Assembly (NCBI GenBank): GCA_910588645.1
Contig: CAJUOY010000021.1
Span: 1 to 21,735, forward strand
Source: an uncultured Christensenellaceae bacterium
GTDB taxonomy: Bacteria; Bacillota; Clostridia; Christensenellales; Borkfalkiaceae
DNA length: 21,735 nt
Reading direction: 5' to 3'
Each line of letters opens with the position of its first letter. The first letter of the stretch is position 1. The notes beneath the pieces were generated by a model, which was given only the letters and a program-made list of their open reading frames with translations, ran no database searches and was not told the origin of the DNA. Positions 6,801 through 15,368 of this stretch are shown in pieces. The position numbers and the translations under genes are program-made.

Positions 6801-8285
6801 CTAAAATTGAAAGTACAAAAACCCGGATGAACTTTGTGAAGCCAACAACATAAACCAAAAAACCGCTATTGAAAAAATCACATAAAAATACACCGATACC
6901 TTCTGCGAATATGCAGATTTTTCCGCCGCGGGAAGAAGCGCGGGTTTATCAGTCGGCTGAGCGCCTTCCGCAAATTTCCACAGCATACACATACCCGCCG
7001 TTATAAGAGTAATGAGCAAAAGCCTTATAGGCGTCAATCCCAAACAAGTTACCGCGCCCGAAAAATAATTATCGAACTTAGTAAACAGTACTGAGTACGC
7101 TTCGCCCAACTGATTTACGGATACGGAGCGGAAAATTATGGACGCGAGCGCAAGCGATACCCACATGAGCAATCGGCGGGCGAGAACGAACATCGTTCCG
7201 TCAACATTTATCTTATGTTTTTCACAGAGATTTTTAAGCGGCTTTTTTAAAAGACTTTCCAAACTTATGAGACAGGCAATCCAAAGCCCCCATATCACGT
7301 AAGTCCAGTTTGCGCCGTGCCAAAGTCCGCATAAAAAGAATACGATAAAAGTATTAAAAATCCTGCGCGCTTTTCCCTTGCGGCTGCCGCCCAGCGGTAT
7401 ATAGAGATAATCTGTAAACCAGCGGGTAAGCGTGATGTGCCAGCGGTGAAAAAAGTCTGTATAACTTGTGGCAAGATAAGGTCTGTCAAAATTGCGGGAA
7501 AGCTTTACCCTCATCATTCGCGCCGTTCCCGTCGCTATCAGCGAATAGCCCGCAAAATCGCCGAACATCTGCAACACGAACAGCAGTCCCGCCGAAAATA
7601 CCGCAAGAGAATTTGCCTTGTCGAGGTTGCCGAATACGTTGTTTACGAATATACCGAAAAAATCCGCGAGAACGCACTTTAAAAAGAAACCGTAAAGCAT
7701 TATTCTCAGCCCTGCCGCCATATCGTCCGAGCTGAATTTATGCTCTTTTTTTAGTTGCGGAAGCAGATCGCCCGGGCGTTCGATAGGCCCTGCGACGAGC
7801 TGAGGGAAATAACACACGAAAAGCGCGTAATAGCCGAAGTGCTTTTCTGCCTCGAACTTCCCCGCGTACACGTCTATTACGTACGACAGCGTCTGAAACG
7901 TATAGAAAGAAATGCCGACGGGCAGTATCAGGTTCAGGGCAAAATCGTCTAAATTCATTGAAAAGAGATTTAAAAAATCTATGACGCTGCCCAAAAGAAA
8001 ATCGAAATATTTAAAAAAGAACAGGACACCCAGGCAGACAACAAGCGTTGTAATGAGATAAAATTTTTTCAACGCGCCGTTATTCGTCTTGGAGATGAGT
8101 ATTCCCGCGCCGTATGAAACTATTGTAGTCCCCAGTATCAGAAAGACAAGCCATACGTTCCAACTCATATAAAAATAATAACTTGCAACAAGCAGTAACG
8201 CCCAGCGCATTCTGTGCGGCAGCAACCAATACAATAAAAGAACGACTATGAGAAATATAAGAAAATGCAGGGAATTGAAATTCAT
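6801..8285 (-). CDS. MBOAT family membrane O-acyltransferase (AlgI/DltB-like)
   Basis: A 494-residue polytopic membrane protein with about 11-12 hydrophobic segments. It has MBOAT/AlgI hallmarks: PVGISFYTFQTLSYVIDVY (122-140), YFPQLVAGPIERP (159-171), FFHRWHITLTRWFTDYLYIPLGGSR (278-302) and LCGLWHGANWTYVIWGL (318-334), where His323 is the expected catalytic His. Family members move an acyl group, usually acetyl, from a cytoplasmic donor across the membrane to an extracellular acceptor, often passing it to an SGNH partner. It is the last gene of a four-gene cluster; its ATG shares one base with the TAA of the small membrane protein, indicating translational coupling, with AAAGGGGA as ribosome binding site. 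The two SGNH-like proteins upstream fit as partners. The acceptor polymer is unknown. Confidence 0.93.
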   Translation of the reverse strand: MNFNSLHFLIFLIVVLLLYWLLPHRMRWALLLVASYYFYMSWNVWLVFLILGTTIVSYGAGILISKTNNGALKKFYLITTLVVCLGVLFFFKYFDFLLGSVIDFLNLFSMNLDDFALNLILPVGISFYTFQTLSYVIDVYAGKFEAEKHFGYYALFVCYFPQLVAGPIERPGDLLPQLKKEHKFSSDDMAAGLRIMLYGFFLKCVLADFFGIFVNNVFGNLDKANSLAVFSAGLLFVLQMFGDFAGYSLIATGTARMMRVKLSRNFDRPYLATSYTDFFHRWHITLTRWFTDYLYIPLGGSRKGKARRIFNTFIVFFLCGLWHGANWTYVIWGLWIACLISLESLLKKPLKNLCEKHKINVDGTMFVLARRLLMWVSLALASIIFRSVSVNQLGEAYSVLFTKFDNYFSGAVTCLGLTPIRLLLITLITAGMCMLWKFAEGAQPTDKPALLPAAEKSAYSQKVSVYFYVIFSIAVFWFMLLASQSSSGFLYFQF

Positions 8286-8533
8286 TATTTGTCCCCTTTT
8301 TTGCGGGCGCAGGCGCCGAGATTGAGCAGCAAAAATACGAGAGTTATAAGCCCTACTTCCTCATATCCCGCGCCGAGAATAAACGCGTAAACGGTAGTTC
8401 CCGTAAAAATCATTGCCGAAAGTATGGGGAAAACATACCCCGAGGCCCGTTTTATTATATCGAATAGACATAGCCCTATCGCAATTCCGTAGAGAACCAA
8501 TAAAATTGTGGATGAAAAAATTACGCCGTCCAT
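8285..8533 (-). CDS. Small three-helix membrane protein in MBOAT cluster
   Basis: An 82-residue protein with three hydrophobic stretches (about 5-24, 31-50 and 57-75) and a Lys/Arg-rich tail (ARKKGDK). I do not recognise the family. It is placed between the SGNH lipoprotein (21 bases upstream) and the MBOAT gene, overlapping the latter by one base, so it is very likely an accessory subunit of the acyltransferase, comparable in position (not in sequence) to the small membrane partners in dlt and alg operons. I chose the ATG at 8533; a TTG at 8542 would add three residues and neither start has a clear Shine-Dalgarno. Confidence 0.75.
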   Translation of the reverse strand: MDGVIFSSTILLVLYGIAIGLCLFDIIKRASGYVFPILSAMIFTGTTVYAFILGAGYEEVGLITLVFLLLNLGACARKKGDK

Positions 8534-8554
8534 ATTTTGCAAAAATTTTTTAAA

Positions 8555-10714
8555 TCACACCGAAATGCTCTTGAAATTTTCTATAAACAGTTGGGTGTAG
8601 TAACGCGAGCCCTCGGTATTCAGCCTGTAAGGGTAATCGCAGAAGTACTTCGAGGAAAGCACCGAGGAATACAACTCCGCAACGAGAGTTGCTGGGACTT
8701 CTTTTGCCGCAAACTCCGAATAGAACAGCTCATTGACTTCTTCCACATGTTCGCGCGTTATGACGGCCTCGTCAATCGTGCCGAAAGCACAGTAAATATC
8801 TATACCGATTACGGTAAATTCGCGGAAAGCCGACTTCATTTTGTCGAAGATCTCCCACTGGCGCATTTCCAACGCGGTTGCCGCCGTGTACCTAAGTTCG
8901 TAGTCCACTTTTACGCGCTCCTTTTCCATATCGCCGTACTCCGACATATAGTCGAGATGGTCTTCGTAAGTTCCCGCTTTACCGAGTTCCAACGCGTTGC
9001 GTTTTGTCACCAAATATTCGTTGAGGGACGGTATTACTTTTTCGTATCTCGTAAGGTCAACAAAAGCGAGCAAGTCGTAGTTAAATTCAACCAGCCTGTA
9101 AGTGCGCTGATCTAATGAAAGGTCGCAAAGCATTAAAAAGGGCGAACCGATATCGCATACGTAAACCAAAGTGTCCCCGTCGCGCATATACCGCTTGATA
9201 AGATCGAGCTGAAACAGCACGCAGGTATCCCCCTCGACGCCCATATTGAAAGTAAGACGTCCCGTTTCTTCCCCAAAGGTTTTTGCGTGAATGCCGTACC
9301 AAGATGAACAACTGCCGAAAATTACCGTCTTTTCTTCGTCCTCGTTCCGCATTAAAAATTCGAGTTTATTGGCAAGCTGTGCCGATTCGTTTTCACCGTA
9401 AATCGGAGGCAGCTTTGCATTGATATGCATTGTTTTTATGTTGCTGTAAGTTCCGAAAGCGTTGTAGTCCACATAGTTTAAGCTGTCGTACAGATAAATT
9501 TCAGTAAAATTAGAACAATTAATAAACGCCTGTTCCATTATGTAATAAGTCGACGAGGGGAAAATAACAGTCTGTAAATCTTTGTCGGCTGCGCATGCGC
9601 CCGATGAAATCACTTCTACGGGGAAGCCGTCGACTTCGGCAGGAATTACCATTTTTTTCAACCCGCCGCGATAACCCGTTATAACGGCGGAAAGTTCTTT
9701 GTCGCTGTCGGCGGCGGCAACAAGCTGTGAAAGCTTACCCTGCTTATCCTTTTTTTCCATATACAGCTCGCGCGCATTATCCGAATTTATAAGAACATAT
9801 TCGAACAGGGCGGGCTCAGACCACTTTTCCCATTCGGCGTATAAACTTAAAATTTGATTTTTTCCAACCGGCGCCCTACTGCCCAAACCTATGTGTTCGC
9901 CGCTTCCGTCCGCAAGAGTATTCCAACCGACAAGAGTATATCCGTCCCTTTTAATTACGTCCGTACCGACCGAAACGTTGGGACGCGGATAGTGCCCGAG
10001 AGCATAGCTCCTTGTGTAATAGCTACCTGAATCGCCGTTCAGATACTCGCCTCCGTTTAAAAAATAACCGATTACGGCAGCGTCTTCAATAGGTTCGAGA
10101 GTGCCGTCCGCATTCTTTGCAATCACCGTAACATTTGCGGACGATCTGACGTTTTCAACCGTGAACGTAACCCTACGCTCGCCGTTTTCATCCGCGTCGC
10201 CGTCCGCGCCGGTCACGTTATAGTTGATAATGCCACCGTCGCCCGACGCGCTTTTAAAAGTATAATTATCTTTAAAGAACAACTCGAAGGTTACGCCCGC
10301 CCCGTTTTCAACCGCTTTAACCCGCTCTTCGCAACGGAACTTGTCCGATTGGTTTAAAGCTAAAACGTGCGCTTCCGCCAGCTCCGGGCTAACGTATACG
10401 GGATACCTCACGTTGCGAAGAATAAGCGAAGAGGTCACTCTGCCCTCGCCGTCGCAAGGAGAATTTTTTATCTCGCAATCAACGTAATCCGCGCTTTTAA
10501 GAAGATAACCCCTTTCGAGATTTACGGTAAACTCAACGTCCCCGCCCCGTTTAATTTCCTTTACGTATTCCGTACTCGAATAATGTCTGCTTTCGGCAAG
10601 CACTACCCTGCACGTTCCGTCTTTCCCGTTTTCGCCGCCCTGCGGCGAGCACCCCGTAAGCAACGCGACGGCGGCAAGGGATACGGACAATAAAATTTTA
10701 AACAACCTTTTCAT
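8555..10714 (-). CDS. Surface lipoprotein with InlB B-repeat, BspA-like LRR and C-terminal SGNH-like domain lacking the catalytic His
   Basis: A 719-residue protein with signal peptide and lipobox LLTGC (Cys22). Residues about 35-115 and 120-200 are two copies of a similar beta-rich unit (both contain a GY/NY..KSA core and end in a T..L/VENVR stretch). An InlB B-repeat (Listeria-Bacteroides repeat) follows at about 213-296 (GYTLVGWNT...LYAEWEKW), then BspA-like leucine-rich repeat (about 345-430), then an SGNH/GDSL-like domain (about 462-715). The latter has the nucleophile block FGSCSSWYG (Ser468 region), the N-M-G-V-E-G block (490-495) and a final CDYPYRLNTEG where relatives have D-x-x-x-H; here Arg697 stands in the His position. 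It may therefore be a carrier or binding protein rather than an enzyme. It starts one base after the stop of the upstream gene, with AAAGGG as ribosome binding site. Confidence 0.85.
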   Translation of the reverse strand: MKRLFKILLSVSLAAVALLTGCSPQGGENGKDGTCRVVLAESRHYSSTEYVKEIKRGGDVEFTVNLERGYLLKSADYVDCEIKNSPCDGEGRVTSSLILRNVRYPVYVSPELAEAHVLALNQSDKFRCEERVKAVENGAGVTFELFFKDNYTFKSASGDGGIINYNVTGADGDADENGERRVTFTVENVRSSANVTVIAKNADGTLEPIEDAAVIGYFLNGGEYLNGDSGSYYTRSYALGHYPRPNVSVGTDVIKRDGYTLVGWNTLADGSGEHIGLGSRAPVGKNQILSLYAEWEKWSEPALFEYVLINSDNARELYMEKKDKQGKLSQLVAAADSDKELSAVITGYRGGLKKMVIPAEVDGFPVEVISSGACAADKDLQTVIFPSSTYYIMEQAFINCSNFTEIYLYDSLNYVDYNAFGTYSNIKTMHINAKLPPIYGENESAQLANKLEFLMRNEDEEKTVIFGSCSSWYGIHAKTFGEETGRLTFNMGVEGDTCVLFQLDLIKRYMRDGDTLVYVCDIGSPFLMLCDLSLDQRTYRLVEFNYDLLAFVDLTRYEKVIPSLNEYLVTKRNALELGKAGTYEDHLDYMSEYGDMEKERVKVDYELRYTAATALEMRQWEIFDKMKSAFREFTVIGIDIYCAFGTIDEAVITREHVEEVNELFYSEFAAKEVPATLVAELYSSVLSSKYFCDYPYRLNTEGSRYYTQLFIENFKSISV

Positions 10715-10715
10715 T

Positions 10716-12143
10716 TTATCTGTAACCCTTTAAATATGCCGCGTAACGCGCCCAAAAATAATCGTTAGCATATTCGGAAAGTAATTCTTCGGGCACGTAG
10801 ACCATACAATCGGGCGCGCCCTCCAACAGGGCGAAGTAAGCCGCGCACTTGGACGGCCGGTTGCCCTGCGGCATATATAGTCTTTTAAGATTGGTACATC
10901 CCAAAAAAGACCTGTCCTCGATTCCGTAAACGTATCTCCCCACGCGTATTTCTTCTATAGCGGTATTGCCGCCGAATACCGACGGCGAAAAAGACAGCAC
11001 CCGCTTGCCCTTATAAAAATCGGGAATTTCAATGGAAGAAACCCGCGCGCCCTCTTCCGTCAAAGACACTATTTTCCAGCCCGCTCCCTCGCTCTCGTAA
11101 TTAAAAAGCGCGGCGTCCTTTCCGTCCTCGCCCGTCTGATCTTCATCGGGCGCCTGCGGTTTTTCGGGAAGTTCTATTTCCACGGGCGAGCTGTCGCCGA
11201 GGAATACTTTCAGATCCCTTACGAGACGATCGGTATAGACAGCCGCCCCCGCAGTATTCATATGTACGTTCGAATCGTAAAACCAATCGCCGTCGAAGAT
11301 ATAGCCGTGAGGACTGCCCAAAATCTCGCAGTTAAGAAGTTTGTCCGCATAATCGTAAAAGGCGTCTATATCCTCAACTTGCGTTCCCGGCTCTATGCCA
11401 CGGGCGTTGACGGGCGCAAAACCGAATAAAAGCTTTGCTCCTCGGCTTGTTACGAAATCGTTGTATTCGTTTATATAATCCGCAAACTCGCGGCCGAAAG
11501 TTTCCGTGCTGTATGAAATTCTTCCTATCGGATCGTAACCCAATGGAAGTTTATTGTACGGTCTTTCAAAAATCATTTTCAGATCGTCGTCAAATGAGGA
11601 CGAGGCGTAGACGTCCGTAGGAGACGGTGCGGAATTTTTGCTGTAATAGCCGTACTTCCTGCCCACGTAACCTAAGAAACTGCCCGTCATCTGCCCGCCG
11701 TTTTTCAAATATTTAAGCATTCCGAAATCGCCGTCCGCGGCGTTCCAGAGGTATTCGCCGTTAAAGTACGTCGACATCGATTGAGACATCTGCTCGGGCG
11801 CGAGAATAACTATATCTCCCTCCCCGATATTGACGCGGGACAAATCCATCATAGCTTTCGTGCCTATCGCGCCGTACAGCCCGAACGGGCACACGGAGAA
11901 TCCGTCGAGTTCGCTTTCCGCCAGCTTGGGATCAAGCCCGAAAGCCACCGCGCTGTTCCCCACCACGACTATTTTTTTGCCGGTGGTTTTTTTCAATTTA
12001 TCAAACATTTTAGGCAGCACCGCGTAGTAAGTTTTACCGTACTGCGCAGGCAAACAAAACCCGACGCAAATAATGCTGACGGGTATCGAAATCAATAATA
12101 TTAATGTTATTAAAATGGCTAAAACGTTGCGTTTTATTTTCAT
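10716..12143 (-). CDS. Membrane-anchored SGNH-like O-acyltransferase/esterase with C-terminal BspA-like LRR
   Basis: A 475-residue protein with one N-terminal membrane anchor (about 8-30) and an extracellular SGNH domain (about 55-315): VVVGNSAVAFG (Ser64 as nucleophile), CPFGLYGAIG (85-94) and WFYDSNVHMNTAG (287-299) with Asp290 and His294 completing the triad. This layout resembles the DltD/AlgJ-like proteins that work with MBOAT transporters. After a Pro/Glu/Asp linker (about 320-345) there is a BspA-like leucine-rich repeat domain (about 365-460: VFGGNTAIEEIRVGRYVYGIEDRSFLGCTNLKRLYMP split over the repeat), probably for binding a surface ligand. It is the first gene of the four-gene cluster. 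No clear Shine-Dalgarno precedes the ATG, and no convincing promoter lies between it and the GH3 gene upstream. Activity is inferred from family and context. Confidence 0.85.
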   Translation of the reverse strand: MKIKRNVLAILITLILLISIPVSIICVGFCLPAQYGKTYYAVLPKMFDKLKKTTGKKIVVVGNSAVAFGLDPKLAESELDGFSVCPFGLYGAIGTKAMMDLSRVNIGEGDIVILAPEQMSQSMSTYFNGEYLWNAADGDFGMLKYLKNGGQMTGSFLGYVGRKYGYYSKNSAPSPTDVYASSSFDDDLKMIFERPYNKLPLGYDPIGRISYSTETFGREFADYINEYNDFVTSRGAKLLFGFAPVNARGIEPGTQVEDIDAFYDYADKLLNCEILGSPHGYIFDGDWFYDSNVHMNTAGAAVYTDRLVRDLKVFLGDSSPVEIELPEKPQAPDEDQTGEDGKDAALFNYESEGAGWKIVSLTEEGARVSSIEIPDFYKGKRVLSFSPSVFGGNTAIEEIRVGRYVYGIEDRSFLGCTNLKRLYMPQGNRPSKCAAYFALLEGAPDCMVYVPEELLSEYANDYFWARYAAYLKGYR

Positions 12144-12162
12144 AATACGACTTTTGGAAATT

Positions 12163-12203
12163 ACCCGATACGGGGCATCGGCTGCGGGACTTGCCCGCAG
12201 CCG
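12163..12203 (-). terminator. Intercistronic hairpins after the second GH3 gene, without U-tract
   Basis: A 10-base-pair GC-rich stem (CGGCTGCGGG / CCCGCAGCCG, 12179-12188 and 12194-12203, loop ACTTG) is followed by a smaller CCCG/CGGG hairpin (12163-12173). No run of T follows on the minus strand, so it may be a weak terminator or an RNA-stabilising element that lowers but does not stop transcription into the MBOAT cluster. Confidence 0.5.
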
Positions 12204-12227
12204 AACCTTGTATCCGGTTTAATTTTA

Positions 12228-15200
12228 TTAGTTTTCGACTGCGTTTACTTCATTTCCGTTTTTTCTGTTTTTAAGAAACTTTTTCACCGCAAAGAAACCC
12301 CATACTCCGAGTCCGACAACGGCGAGACAGTCAACCACGATAGTGGCTACTATCCACCACTCGGACGAGTAGCCCAAAATTTTGACCTGTATCGAGTTGC
12401 TGTTTGCAACCGTGTAAAGAATATTCTTTGTCGCGTCGCGCAAGACGGTCACGTCCTGAACACTGTCGGCTTTTGCGTCGCCCCAATAATACTGGGGAAG
12501 GGAAGTAAGCAACAGATCGTTGCCCGCGTAGAGCATCTGACGGGAATTCATATGCAAATTACTCGTCTTATAGTCGCAAATTACAAGGCCTCTGAAACCC
12601 CACTCGTCGCGGAGAATTGTCGTAAGCAACCGGTAATCGCCGCCCGTGAATTTGTTGCCTATACGGTTGAACGAGGACATAACGCCTATCGCGCCTTCGT
12701 ACTTGTCTACAACCTTATCTTCAACGTTGTCACCGAACATTTTTACCGTTCTGGGAGCTTCGTCGCCCTTGACCGCAAGCTCGAAAGGTTTCAAATAGAG
12801 TTCTCTTAAAGCCTGTTCTGTGAGGAAAGTAGATACGCCGCCGCGGTTGGTTTCCTGATCGTTGACCGCAAAGTGCTTCAAGTCGCTGTAAACGCCCTTG
12901 GTTCTCGCCGCGCCGACTACGTTGACCGCCATTTTACCTGTGAGAATAGGATCTTCCGAATAGTACTCGAAGTTTCTGCCGGAGAAAGGCGAACGGTGAA
13001 GATTGATGCCGGGAGCATACCAGCCCGAATAGGGCAGAGAGTTGTTGCCGCTCTGATCGCCCCAAAGTCCGTTTTCGCCTACTATAAGGCCCATTTGATA
13101 GGCAAGGTCTTTGTTCCAGGTGGAACCTATTACTATCTGTGTTGCGAAGTTATTGTTGCCTTCGAATATAGCCGACACAACGCCGCCCATAAAGTTTACG
13201 AAGCCGATAGGTCCGTCCGAATCGTTGGTAAGGTTTTTACCGATAGACTCGATTGCAACCGTCTGGAACGCGCCGTTGTTGACGAGGTTGAGCATTTCTT
13301 CAAAAGTAATTTTGCTTAAAAGCTCCTCCCACTTTGCGTCGATGTCTCCGCCGCTGAAAGCCGCCCTGCCGTCCTCGCCGAGAAGATCGTGGAGAACCAT
13401 TTCGCTTCCCGTTTTGCCCATTTCGGGAATTTCCTTGTCCTTGGTGGCTTCCTCTATTTTAATATTGTTGTGATCGTAGCTTTCGAGCTTGGTCTGTTCG
13501 GTATAGCCCTTCTTTTCGTCATCGAGATTTAAAAGACGCTCTTTCACCGTGAGAGGCGTGGGGAACGTATCAGCAAAATTGGTACGGGACATACCCTTGC
13601 GGCGCTCAGAGCCTACTCTCACGTCCGAAAGACGGTATTGCAGATCGTCGTAATCGTCGAATACATAGCTCGTTCCCTGATATTCGCCGAATGTGTAGAG
13701 ATTTTCTACGGGAGTTTGAGTTACCGGATCGACCTTAAAAGTCACGCCGTTTTCGAGTTTTACGACAGCCTTTTCGTAATCGGCCGCGTCCGCCCAAACG
13801 TGCGAACTGCCTCCCACGTAGAAGGTATAATCGCCGGGATCGAGTTCATAGCCCTTATGTCCGTTTTTATTCGCGTCCATATAGTCGTAAGAAGCAAGAT
13901 CGTAAGCGTCTACTTTGAACGAAAACTCGTTGTGACCGTCCTTTGCAAGCAAATCGGTCTTAGCAAAATCGACAAGTTCGATATGCGATTTTTCGATGCC
14001 GTTTTCAATGTAGGGCTTGGAAACGTAGAGCTGAGCGACGTCCTTTCCCGCGGGGCCGGAAACGTTGGTTATTTTAACGTTGACCGTAATAGATCCGCCG
14101 TTTTCAAGGCTGCCCTCTACGCTTGTAATCTCGCGCTTAAAGGTCGAATAGGAAAGTCCGTAGCCGAAAGGGAACATAACGTTTTTGGAATACCAGTCGG
14201 GATCTTCCTCAACGAACGCGCGGGTTTCGTAATAGCGGTAACCGAGGTAAACGCCCTCTTCGTAAGTTACCATATTGTAAACGCCGCCGCTGAGAGAATC
14301 CGTTTCCGTACTCATAAACGCGGTATTGGGATTTCCGCCCGCAACCTGCGAGTTATCGCCGAAGTTAACCCAGGTGGGATCCTTTGTGAAATCTTTTGCA
14401 TAGATGTCCACCGTCTTGCCGGAAGGGTTTACTTCTCCGTTCAGAATTGCGCCGAACGCTTCCGCGCCGTTTTTACCGGGACCGCCTATCCAGAGAACCG
14501 CGTCGATACGCTTGTCGGTCAAGGTGTTGTTGTACTCCTCGATGAAGTCGCACTGGAAAGAGGTGAGAGTATTCAATACCACTATAACTTTATCGAAACG
14601 GGACGTAACCATATCCAAAAGGCCGTACTCGTTGTCGTCCAGCTGCAGATAGTGTCTGCTGTCTCCCGCTCCGCCGTTTCCCTTTTCCTGAACGCGGGGA
14701 AGATCCCAGCTTTCACCGCCTATACGGGAAATAACCACTATCGCCGCATCGCTGTATTTAGCAAAGCTGTTGCGCACGGACGCAGGATAATCCGCCACCG
14801 GGGTTTCGCCTATCGACAGCGCGCCTACCGCGGTATTTTCTGAAAGCTTGGGACTGTTCGAACGGCCTTTACCCGAAGCCGAACTCTCGTAAAAGCTTTT
14901 TAAGTCGGGGTTGAATTCCAATCCGCCCGAAGCAAGTCCGTCGTAAAGCGTCTTTGTCTGATCTGCGTTTCCGCCACCCGAGCCCGAACCGCCCAATACA
15001 AGATTGACGGAGTTTTTGCCGAACACGCTGACTTTGCTTCCCTTTGCAATGGGAAGGGCGTTGTCCTCGTTGACAAGGAGGGTTGCGCCCTCCTTTTCTA
15101 TTTCGAGGTTAAGTCTTTCTCCCGCGGCGACGGAATCTTCTTTGGACTTGTAGTCGGATTTGTAAATTTTGGCATAGCCCGACGATTCGTCCGCAAGAAT

Positions 15201-15353
15201 AGGTTTTTTGCCGCCTAAGATTGTTGTGAATATGGGATTTAGCATTCCCTGTTCCAAAATGGTTAAAACCATCAGGAATATGAGGAGAAACGCAGTAACC
15301 GATCCCCAGGTTATTAACCCGACCTTGCCGTTGCTTTTCTTATTTTTACTCAT
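12228..15353 (-). CDS. Membrane-anchored GH3 beta-glucosidase with swapped domain order
   Basis: A 1041-residue glycoside hydrolase family 3 protein. The order is reversed relative to common GH3 enzymes: N-terminal anchor (about 12-32), alpha/beta sandwich (C-type domain, about 80-400, with EGATLLVNEDNALPI and FPFGYGLSYSTF), fibronectin III-like domain (about 405-540, AGKDVAQLYVS), then the TIM-barrel (about 670-985). The barrel has DGPIGF (713-718), SGRNFEYYSEDP (791-802), LKHFAVNDQE (825-834) and GLVICDY, with Asp927 as expected nucleophile. A second hydrophobic segment near the end (about 999-1021) with a Lys/Arg tail suggests both ends are held in the membrane and the enzyme faces outward. 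It should cleave terminal beta-glucose (or related sugar) from oligosaccharides. It follows the InlB/CBM gene by 15 bases with AAGGAG as ribosome binding site, so both are co-transcribed. Confidence 0.93.
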   Translation of the reverse strand: MSKNKKSNGKVGLITWGSVTAFLLIFLMVLTILEQGMLNPIFTTILGGKKPILADESSGYAKIYKSDYKSKEDSVAAGERLNLEIEKEGATLLVNEDNALPIAKGSKVSVFGKNSVNLVLGGSGSGGGNADQTKTLYDGLASGGLEFNPDLKSFYESSASGKGRSNSPKLSENTAVGALSIGETPVADYPASVRNSFAKYSDAAIVVISRIGGESWDLPRVQEKGNGGAGDSRHYLQLDDNEYGLLDMVTSRFDKVIVVLNTLTSFQCDFIEEYNNTLTDKRIDAVLWIGGPGKNGAEAFGAILNGEVNPSGKTVDIYAKDFTKDPTWVNFGDNSQVAGGNPNTAFMSTETDSLSGGVYNMVTYEEGVYLGYRYYETRAFVEEDPDWYSKNVMFPFGYGLSYSTFKREITSVEGSLENGGSITVNVKITNVSGPAGKDVAQLYVSKPYIENGIEKSHIELVDFAKTDLLAKDGHNEFSFKVDAYDLASYDYMDANKNGHKGYELDPGDYTFYVGGSSHVWADAADYEKAVVKLENGVTFKVDPVTQTPVENLYTFGEYQGTSYVFDDYDDLQYRLSDVRVGSERRKGMSRTNFADTFPTPLTVKERLLNLDDEKKGYTEQTKLESYDHNNIKIEEATKDKEIPEMGKTGSEMVLHDLLGEDGRAAFSGGDIDAKWEELLSKITFEEMLNLVNNGAFQTVAIESIGKNLTNDSDGPIGFVNFMGGVVSAIFEGNNNFATQIVIGSTWNKDLAYQMGLIVGENGLWGDQSGNNSLPYSGWYAPGINLHRSPFSGRNFEYYSEDPILTGKMAVNVVGAARTKGVYSDLKHFAVNDQETNRGGVSTFLTEQALRELYLKPFELAVKGDEAPRTVKMFGDNVEDKVVDKYEGAIGVMSSFNRIGNKFTGGDYRLLTTILRDEWGFRGLVICDYKTSNLHMNSRQMLYAGNDLLLTSLPQYYWGDAKADSVQDVTVLRDATKNILYTVANSNSIQVKILGYSSEWWIVATIVVDCLAVVGLGVWGFFAVKKFLKNRKNGNEVNAVEN

Positions 15354-15368
15354 TTATTTCACTTCTCC

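Noticed and set aside
13638..14843. Plus-strand open frame of 401 codons antisense to the second GH3 gene
   Set aside because: Same reason: it mirrors a well-supported GH3 coding sequence and has no initiation signal or recognisable product.
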